A DNA stretch of 18,886 nt, taken from assembly GCA_910583965.1 (NCBI GenBank), contig CAJUAE010000068.1, positions 1-18,886 on the forward strand. Reading direction: 5' to 3'. This stretch comes from an uncultured Lachnospiraceae bacterium (GTDB lineage Bacteria > Bacillota > Clostridia > Lachnospirales > Lachnospiraceae). Both the position numbers and the translations under genes were made by a program. The notes below the pieces were generated by a model. That model ran no database searches. It saw only the letters and a list, made by a program, of their open reading frames with translations, and was not told the DNA's origin. Every line of letters begins with the position of its first letter. The first letter of the stretch is position 1. Of the stretch, positions 13,913 through 18,886 are shown one piece after another.

Positions 13913-15025
13913 ATGGCAAGTTTATCATTAAAAAACGTTTGTAAAGTATATTCAAATGGATTCGAGGCAGTAAAGAACTTTAATCTTGAGATCGCTGATA
14001 AAGAGTTCATCATTTTCGTTGGACCTTCAGGTTGTGGAAAGTCAACTACACTTCGTATGATTGCAGGTCTTGAAGACATTTCTTCCGGCGAGTTAAAGAT
14101 TGGTGACAGAGTTGTGAATGACGTTGAGCCTAAGGATAGAGATATCGCGATGGTTTTCCAGAACTATGCGTTATACCCACACATGTCAGTATATGATAAT
14201 ATGGCATTTGGTCTGAAATTAAGAAAAGTTCCTAAGAATGAAATTGATAAAATGGTTAAAGAAGCAGCTAAGATTCTTGACTTGACAGCACTCCTTGAAA
14301 GAAAGCCAAAGGCATTGTCAGGTGGTCAGAGACAGCGTGTTGCTATGGGACGTGCAATCGTGCGTAATCCTAAGGTGTTCTTGATGGATGAGCCTCTCTC
14401 TAACTTGGATGCAAAACTTCGTGTACAGATGCGTATCGAGATTGCAAAACTGCATCAGAGACTTGGCACAACAATCATTTATGTTACACATGACCAGACA
14501 GAGGCTATGACTCTTGGTACACGTATCGTTGTTATGAAGGATGGTGTTGTTCAGCAGGTAGATACACCACAGAATCTGTATGAGAAGCCACAGAACTTGT
14601 TCGTTGCAGGATTTATGGGATCACCACAGATGAACTTTATTGATGCGAAGGTAGAGGTAAAGGGTGATACAGCATACTTAAAGGTAGCTGGACTTTCTAT
14701 TCCACTTCCTCCTGCAAAGTCAAAGAAGTTGATTGAGGGTGGCTACAGCGGAAAGACTGTTACATTTGGTATTAGACCAGAAGATATCTATGATTCACAG
14801 ATGATGGTAGAAGCAAAGTCTGAGAGTACTTTTGAGACAACAATCCGTGTATATGAGCTCCTTGGTGCAGAAGTATTCTTATATGCAGACTTGGCAGAGT
14901 TCCCAATCACAGCAAGAGTTGATCCTAGAACAACAGCAAGACCAGGCGACAAAGTGAAGTTTGCAATTGATATCGAGAAGATTCACGTATTTGACAAAGA
15001 GACAGAGAAGATTGTCACAAACTAA
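13913..15025 (+). CDS. msmK: Sugar ABC transporter ATP-binding protein, MsmK/UgpC/MalK type
   Basis: This 370-residue ATPase powers binding-protein-dependent sugar importers from the inner membrane face. The motifs are complete: Walker A GPSGCGKST (37-45), Q-loop Gln83 (VFQNYALYPHMSVYDN), signature LSGGQRQR (135-142), Walker B VFLMDEPLSNLD (155-166) and switch His193 (VTHDQTEA). The C-terminal quarter is the MalK-type regulatory OB domain (GIRPEDIYD, then the VYELLGAEVFLYADL region). No permease or binding protein lies nearby, so it is probably the shared ATPase for importers encoded elsewhere, as known for MsmK in streptococci. GGGAGG (13898-13903) is 9 bases before the ATG; the frame extends to 13850 without a site. 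Frequent CGT and AAG codons suggest high expression. Confidence 0.94.
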   Translation: MASLSLKNVCKVYSNGFEAVKNFNLEIADKEFIIFVGPSGCGKSTTLRMIAGLEDISSGELKIGDRVVNDVEPKDRDIAMVFQNYALYPHMSVYDNMAFGLKLRKVPKNEIDKMVKEAAKILDLTALLERKPKALSGGQRQRVAMGRAIVRNPKVFLMDEPLSNLDAKLRVQMRIEIAKLHQRLGTTIIYVTHDQTEAMTLGTRIVVMKDGVVQQVDTPQNLYEKPQNLFVAGFMGSPQMNFIDAKVEVKGDTAYLKVAGLSIPLPPAKSKKLIEGGYSGKTVTFGIRPEDIYDSQMMVEAKSESTFETTIRVYELLGAEVFLYADLAEFPITARVDPRTTARPGDKVKFAIDIEKIHVFDKETEKIVTN

Positions 15026-15052
15026 TTTGTGTAGATTTATCTGATAAAAGTT

Positions 15053-15085
15053 ACCCATGTGAAGCAATTCACATGGGTTTCATTA
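15053..15085 (+). terminator. Terminator of the msmK-type gene
   Basis: ACCCATGTGAA and TTCACATGGGT form a perfect 11-bp stem with a GCAA tetraloop (15053-15078), 27 bases after the stop. It is followed by TTCATTATTC, which is T-rich but broken. Confidence 0.8.
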
Positions 15086-15454
15086 TTCAATAAGATTTTT
15101 TCAAGGAATTAGACAAACAAATAAAAAGTATAAAGAATCATTAAATCGGTAAAAACAACTATGAGAATATTAATAGAATGCAAAAAGCAAAGCAACTAGA
15201 AAAAGAAAACGTAGGTTACAGCGTAGCATATCGAGGGATATGAAAAAATAGGAAAGGAGAAAAATACTGTAAAACAAGTAACATTATAAAAAGAGAAAAA
15301 GAACTTTTCAGCTCAAATATGTTAGTCAGGAAACTACGCCTATGAAACTTGTGAGTAGTATCCGAATATATTCGATACAAAAGCATACACAATAAAGTAG
15401 GAATGAAACATGAAAGTTTACTACTTTTTATAAGTTTTCAGTAACGGTTCATAT
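15086..15454 (+). promoter_or_regulatory. Long leader before the PucR-type gene, with overlapping hairpins and a possible 7-codon leader ORF
   Basis: No gene of normal size fits in these 369 bases. GGAAACTAC (15329-15337) can pair with GTAGTATCC (15355-15363) with one mismatch. GTATC (15358-15362) can instead pair with GATAC (15374-15378), so the two structures exclude each other. A mini-ORF at 15410-15433 encodes MKVYYFL and has TAGGA 7 bases before its ATG. I do not recognise a known riboswitch class. No clear promoter was found. Confidence 0.35.
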
Positions 15455-16540
15455 ATGATTTCAAATCAAATAATTCAGACAAGTATTGACGAGCTAAAGG
15501 CTATCACCAAGATTGATCTATGTGTGATTGATATGGAAGGAATCACAGTGGCGGCAACGTTTGACAGCAGGAATATATCACAGGATCTTGTGAAGAATTT
15601 TGTTACATCACCGGCTGACAGCCAGATTGTGGGTGGATTTCATATGTTGAAGATTCTCGAGGACGGAGATGTACTGTATGTGCTGATTGCAAAAGGTTCT
15701 GGTGCCGATGCATATATGATCGGAAAGGTGGCAGTGAGCCAGATTCAGAATCTGGTGATTGCATATAAAGAACATTTTGATAAAAATAACTTCTTCCAGA
15801 ATCTATTGCTCGACAACCTGCTGTTGGTTGATATCTATAATCGCGCTAAGAAGCTCCATATCATTCCCGAAGTACCACGAGTGGTATATTTAATTGAGCC
15901 ACAAAATGATAAGGATAACATTTCTATGGAAATGTTAAAAAACATTTTTGAAGGTCAAGTTGGTTGCTATTTGACTGCTGTAGAACAGAAAAATATTATT
16001 TTAATCAAGGAAGTTAGTTCTCTGGAAGCTTATGACGAGGTGGAGCAAACTGCTCAGGTGATTGTGGACATGCTCAATTCAGAGGCAATGTTAATTACAA
16101 AAGTGTCTTACGGAACAATTGTTCCTGAGTTGAAGGAGGTCTCCAAATCCTATAAAGAAGCAAAGATGGCTCGTGATGTGGCAATGATATTCTATATGGA
16201 AAAGGCAGTTAGCGCCTATAATACATTAGGGATAGGGCGCTTAATATACCAGTTGCCAATTAATTTGTGTCGTATCTTTATGAGAGAGATTTTTGGAGAC
16301 AATATTCCAGATGATTTGGATGATGAGATTTTAACAACAGTGCAAAAGTTTTTCGATAACAATCTTAATGTGTCGGAGACATCCAGACAGCTTTATGTAC
16401 ACAGAAACACACTTGTGTATCGAATAGAAAAATTGCATCAGTCCACAGGGCTTGACATTAGAAAGTTTGATGATGCGCTGACCTTCAAAATTGCACTGAT
16501 GGTCGTAAATTATATGAAATATATTGATTCTTTAGAGTAA
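15455..16540 (+). CDS. PucR/CdaR-family helix-turn-helix transcriptional regulator
   Basis: The 361-residue regulator begins with a sensor region (about 1-120) resembling the sugar-diacid-recognition part of CdaR (ELKAITKIDLCVIDMEGITVAATF). A middle domain (about 130-280) resembles the degenerate GGDEF-like part of the family (SYKEAKMARDVAMIF). It ends with a PucR-type HTH (about 303-355) in which LNVSETSRQLYVHRNTLVYRIEKLHQSTGLDIR is clear. Such proteins control sugar-acid or purine catabolism in other bacteria. Here it follows the shared sugar ATPase, which it may regulate. The ATG at 15455 has no good ribosome binding site, which may matter given the structured leader. It has no partner operon genes downstream. 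Confidence 0.88.
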   Translation: MISNQIIQTSIDELKAITKIDLCVIDMEGITVAATFDSRNISQDLVKNFVTSPADSQIVGGFHMLKILEDGDVLYVLIAKGSGADAYMIGKVAVSQIQNLVIAYKEHFDKNNFFQNLLLDNLLLVDIYNRAKKLHIIPEVPRVVYLIEPQNDKDNISMEMLKNIFEGQVGCYLTAVEQKNIILIKEVSSLEAYDEVEQTAQVIVDMLNSEAMLITKVSYGTIVPELKEVSKSYKEAKMARDVAMIFYMEKAVSAYNTLGIGRLIYQLPINLCRIFMREIFGDNIPDDLDDEILTTVQKFFDNNLNVSETSRQLYVHRNTLVYRIEKLHQSTGLDIRKFDDALTFKIALMVVNYMKYIDSLE

Positions 16541-16565
16541 TTATTAGAGATAAAGGCGCTATGTA

Positions 16566-16597
16566 AAAAGAGCATCCTCTTTTGAGGGTGCTTTTTA
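16566..16597 (+). terminator. Rho-independent terminator after the PucR-type gene
   Basis: AGCATCCTC (16571-16579) and GAGGGTGCT (16584-16592) form a 9-bp stem with one G-U pair and a TTTT loop. A-rich bases precede it and TTTTT follows. Confidence 0.85.
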
Positions 16598-16749
16598 TGT
16601 GTGCAAACGCAAAGAGGAAATATATTAAAAAGCTGCTTGATTCCTGCGCGGCGATACAGAGGAAATAAACCATTATATGATATATAACTTCTGTTTCCAA
16701 AAGCATAAAACAGAGAAGGTGGACATACATTAGAATAGGCAGGAACGGA
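16598..16749. other. Intergenic spacer, possible remnant of a dispersed element
   Basis: GGAAATATAT and a CGCGCGG-type stretch followed by GGAA occur here (16614 onward) in the same order as in the B element (10694 onward), but the match is short and broken. No promoter for the next gene is convincing. Confidence 0.25.
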
Positions 16750-16767
16750 ATGGAAAGGAGCTTTCAG

Positions 16768-17571
16768 ATGCAGTTTTTTTATATTGATTATACAAATAAT
16801 GGAAAGAAGGAACGCAATATTGGGTTCCTGCGGGTGGAGGATGATGGTTTTCATATAGGGTTGAGAGGCGTGCCGCAACAATGTGGCAATCGTTGTAGAG
16901 TGTATGCCACAAATATATATGACGAAAAGATATTGATGGGAGAAGTTCCGATTAAGGGTGGATATGGTATGATGAAATTTCAATGGAATGACAAGGCAGA
17001 TTTTGCGCACTGTATTCGGATTGAGATACCAATGTATGGAACGCGCAAGGGTATCTGTGTGCTTCGGGAACAGCCTACTATCATTCCAAAAGAAAAAGAA
17101 AATAGCACTGAATATAATAACAGTTCGGTTCTAGTATCAGAGAGTAAGACGACTAAGTTAGAAGAACAAGAAGATCACTGCCATGATATTTATGAGGAAA
17201 TTCATGAGGATAAATGGCAACAATTATTAAAGTTATATCCAGAAATTCATATTTGTCCAGAAGCACAAAGTATCTTGATACGGCCAAAAGATGCAGTGAT
17301 ACTAGCGGCAAAGTATCATGAGTTGGCGGCAAATTCATTTGTGTTACACGCATATTATAATTATAGACAATTACTTCTATTTCGCTATACGCAGAAAGAA
17401 ATTCAGTACTATCTTGGGGTGCCAGGCGTCTATTATGAGCGTGAACAACGAATCGCACAAATGTTTGGGTTTGAAGGATTTGAGAATGGAGAGGCGCGAA
17501 TGCAGCAGGATGCGGACAAGAAGGTATATAGAGGTTGTTTTGGATATTATATGAAACGCGTAGAAATATAA
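16768..17571 (+). CDS. DUF6128-like protein of unknown function
   Basis: The 267-residue soluble protein has no signal peptide or membrane helix. The N-terminal part (about 1-100) is strand-rich (FYIDYTNNGKKERNIGFLRV, later RIEIPMYGTRKGI). A charged, Glu/Lys-rich linker (about 105-160) follows. The C-terminal part (about 160-265) has the order I recall for the Lachnospiraceae family DUF6128: an LYPEIH segment, LIRPKDAVIL, NSFVLHAYYNYRQLLLF, YYLGVPGVYYEREQRIAQMFGFEGFENG and the ending GCFGYYMKRVEI. No function is known to me. ATG 16768 follows AAGGAG by 7 bases. An in-frame ATG at 16750 lies upstream of that site. It stands alone between a terminator and a convergent gene. Confidence 0.8.
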   Translation: MQFFYIDYTNNGKKERNIGFLRVEDDGFHIGLRGVPQQCGNRCRVYATNIYDEKILMGEVPIKGGYGMMKFQWNDKADFAHCIRIEIPMYGTRKGICVLREQPTIIPKEKENSTEYNNSSVLVSESKTTKLEEQEDHCHDIYEEIHEDKWQQLLKLYPEIHICPEAQSILIRPKDAVILAAKYHELAANSFVLHAYYNYRQLLLFRYTQKEIQYYLGVPGVYYEREQRIAQMFGFEGFENGEARMQQDADKKVYRGCFGYYMKRVEI

Positions 17572-17573
17572 TT

Positions 17574-17606
17574 ATTATACTTCTTTTTATAAGTTGAGAG
17601 TATAAT
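17574..17606. terminator. Weak hairpin between convergent genes
   Basis: ATTATACT and AGTATAAT form an 8-bp, A/T-only stem directly after the DUF6128-like gene. It has an inner ACTT/AAGT pairing and a TTTTT in the loop, but no T-run after the stem. Confidence 0.25.
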
Positions 17607-17697
17607 TCTGATTATAAAGGGTGATTTTTTGAATACAAAATTTTGCATACTACCCGAATTGTTTACTATAAGCAACTCTTATGCGTGATAATATAAT

Positions 17698-18405
17698 TTA
17701 TATGCCGCGCAATGTCGTATTGGGAATATATTGGCGACAGAGTGTCACATAGGATTGTAAAGTTTCCGCAGAGTGCGCATGAAGTCCTTTCTGCAATACG
17801 CCTTCACTATCCTGATAGGATTGTAGAAAATATGCCTGTGCGCCAGCAATCCATTTGCAAATAGCGCGCAGATCAGCTTCAGTGTGAAATTCTTGTACAA
17901 TTGTGGTGCGAAATTCATAAGGAATTATTGATTGTTGTATTAGAAATTGAATGGATGTACTCACTGTGGACAGGTCCAAAAAAGAACTGTTCGATAAAGC
18001 ACCAACAGTAATATTGTATTTTTCAGGAGTATTTTTAATATCCATGGCACAATAATCAATGAGATGAGCATGGATTAGGAATTTTAACATATTAGAATTG
18101 GTTCCGTTTGTGTCAAGTTTTACGAGATAACCTAGCGCTTTGATTTGTCGAATCAAATCAGGTAAATCGAAATGCAGGGTGGGTTCTCCGCCTGTAATAC
18201 ACACACCAGTAAGAACATCACGTCGCTTTTCCAAGAAAGAAAAAAGTTCTGTCTTGGAAAGGGGGACAAGCGATTCCGTTGTTTGCACAATGTCCTTGTT
18301 GTGACAGTAGGGACAGCGAAAATTACAACCGCCTGTAAAAAGTGTAGCTGCGACATGTCCTGGATAATCCAACAAAGTAGTTTTGTGTAGTCCAAGAATA
18401 AGCAT
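17698..18405 (-). CDS. nrdG: Anaerobic ribonucleotide reductase activating protein, radical SAM (NrdG type)
   Basis: The 235-residue radical-SAM enzyme has CxxxCxxC at Cys27, Cys31 and Cys34 (GGCNFRCPYCHN) for the SAM-binding [4Fe-4S] cluster, a GGEPT motif for SAM binding (about 71-75), and LDTNGTN and MDIKNTPEKY typical of the NrdG2 branch (about 230 residues, longer than E. coli NrdG at 154). It should install the glycyl radical in the class III reductase NrdD. The minus-strand ATG at 18405 follows AGGGGGA by 7 bases. No nrdD adjoins it: the next 480 bases upstream are non-coding with strong hairpins. Other radical-SAM activases share these motifs, so the exact partner is inferred. Confidence 0.85.
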   Translation of the reverse strand: MLILGLHKTTLLDYPGHVAATLFTGGCNFRCPYCHNKDIVQTTESLVPLSKTELFSFLEKRRDVLTGVCITGGEPTLHFDLPDLIRQIKALGYLVKLDTNGTNSNMLKFLIHAHLIDYCAMDIKNTPEKYNITVGALSNSSFLDLSTVSTSIQFLIQQSIIPYEFRTTIVQEFHTEADLRAICKWIAGAQAYFLQSYQDSEGVLQKGLHAHSAETLQSYVTLCRQYIPNTTLRGI

Positions 18406-18499
18406 GATGGATTCCCCCTAATCTTGTATTAAAGTAGTTTTAATAAAAAGAATGATTTTTAAGACTTTTTGAGCATTCAAAGAGAACAGAAATTACTCA

Positions 18500-18539
18500 A
18501 TAAATCTCCAAACAAAACCATAGTTGTTTGGAGATTTAT
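18500..18539. terminator. Perfect 16-bp hairpin upstream of nrdG
   Basis: ATAAATCTCCAAACAA (18500-18515) and TTGTTTGGAGATTTAT (18524-18539) are fully complementary with an 8-base loop, 95 bases from the nrdG start. No clean T-run follows, so it may be a leader structure instead of a terminator. Confidence 0.5.
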
Positions 18540-18752
18540 ATAAATATTAATATCTTTGATTCTCCGCTTTCAATTTTATTTATTATATCATAGTGATTAT
18601 AATTTTACTATTCTCAAAATGCAAACTTTTAGTTCTTTTGATTAGGTGCTATGTTTAGATTTAGATAATCTGAAAGTTGCTAATAGTCAATGAGTAAGCA
18701 AATTGTGAACTAACTATTATCAAAACGTAAAATTAAATTTTTTATCCTTTTG

Positions 18753-18803
18753 AAAAAAGATGCATAAATGTTCAATTTCAAAAAACTTTTTGCATCTTTT
18801 TTT
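18753..18803. terminator. Bidirectional terminator-like hairpin
   Basis: AAAAAAGATGCA (18753-18764) and TGCATCTTTTTT (18791-18802) form a 12-bp stem, and both strands end in T-runs. It probably closes a minus-strand gene to the right of the window and separates it from nrdG. Confidence 0.6.
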
Positions 18804-18886
18804 GATTTTACTTCATTGGTTAATAAAATGTTCATGATACCAGGGTCAAAAGGTCAAGAAATCCGATGCAAGCTTGCTTGCAAGAG

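Larger units (their letters stand above)
18406..18886. other. AT-rich non-coding right edge
   Basis: No coding frame with a ribosome binding site is visible. The region should hold the nrdG promoter on the minus strand, but no clear -35/-10 pair is seen. It holds two strong hairpins, listed separately, and ends with TGCAAGC-TT-GCTTGCA (18867-18882), possibly part of an element cut by the window end. Confidence 0.5.

Noticed and set aside
15229..15260. Short ORFs in the msmK-pucR gap other than the 7-codon one
   Set aside because: They have no ribosome binding site and no recognisable sequence.
15329..15378. Known riboswitch (c-di-GMP, guanidine, purine)
   Set aside because: None of the conserved core sequences I know for these classes can be read here.
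16510..17010. Minus-strand ORF of 166 residues
   Set aside because: It overlaps the end of the PucR-type gene, the terminator and the start of the DUF6128-like gene on the opposite strand, and has random-looking composition.

Overview
The window looks like chromosomal DNA from an anaerobic, low-GC Firmicute of the Lachnospiraceae/Clostridia type. This rests on strong AGGAGG-like ribosome binding sites, AT-rich intergenic DNA, a clostridial nadA-nadB-nadC-niaR order, an SpmB-like protein, a MsmK/UgpC-type shared sugar ATPase followed by a PucR/CdaR-type regulator, a DUF6128-like protein and an NrdG-type radical-SAM activase. I see no rRNA, tRNA, transposase, phage module or CRISPR array.

Layout. 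1-376 is non-coding and holds three perfect copies of a 64-bp tandem repeat built from two palindromes. 377-4853 is a de novo NAD operon behind a clear sigma-A promoter: nadA, nadB, nadC and the 3H-domain niacin repressor niaR, followed by a viroplasmin-RNase HI gene. 5020-6499 holds a divergent pair: a LytTR regulator with a degenerate receiver (minus strand) and an orphan spmB-like gene (plus strand), separated by a palindromic control region. 6500-6895 carries a palindromic dispersed element and a 17-bp hairpin leader. 6896-10150 is a two-component pair: an OmpR-family regulator whose phospho-acceptor Asp is replaced by Glu, and a hybrid histidine kinase with a 7TM sensor. 10377-10631 encodes an HPr-fold protein with Tyr at the catalytic His15 position but with Ser46 kept, so it resembles Bacillus Crh. 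After a second dispersed element come a GNAT acetyltransferase, a tandem HD/HD-GYP-like protein and a DUF624 membrane protein. 13913-16540 holds the MsmK-type ATPase and the PucR-type regulator. Then come a DUF6128-like gene and, on the minus strand, an NrdG-like activase without an adjacent nrdD. The last 480 bases are AT-rich, non-coding and hold strong hairpins.

How it fits together. The left third makes quinolinate and nicotinate mononucleotide from aspartate and dihydroxyacetone phosphate, with its repressor encoded in the operon. The middle is signalling, and three of its proteins have altered phospho-acceptor residues: the LytTR receiver, the OmpR receiver and the HPr-like protein. The right third is tied to carbohydrate uptake (shared ATPase, DUF624, PucR/CdaR type) and anaerobic nucleotide reduction. 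I found no single novel defence or mobile system. The strongest leads are the Crh-like HPr, the Glu52 response regulator beside its hybrid kinase, and the palindromic repeats.
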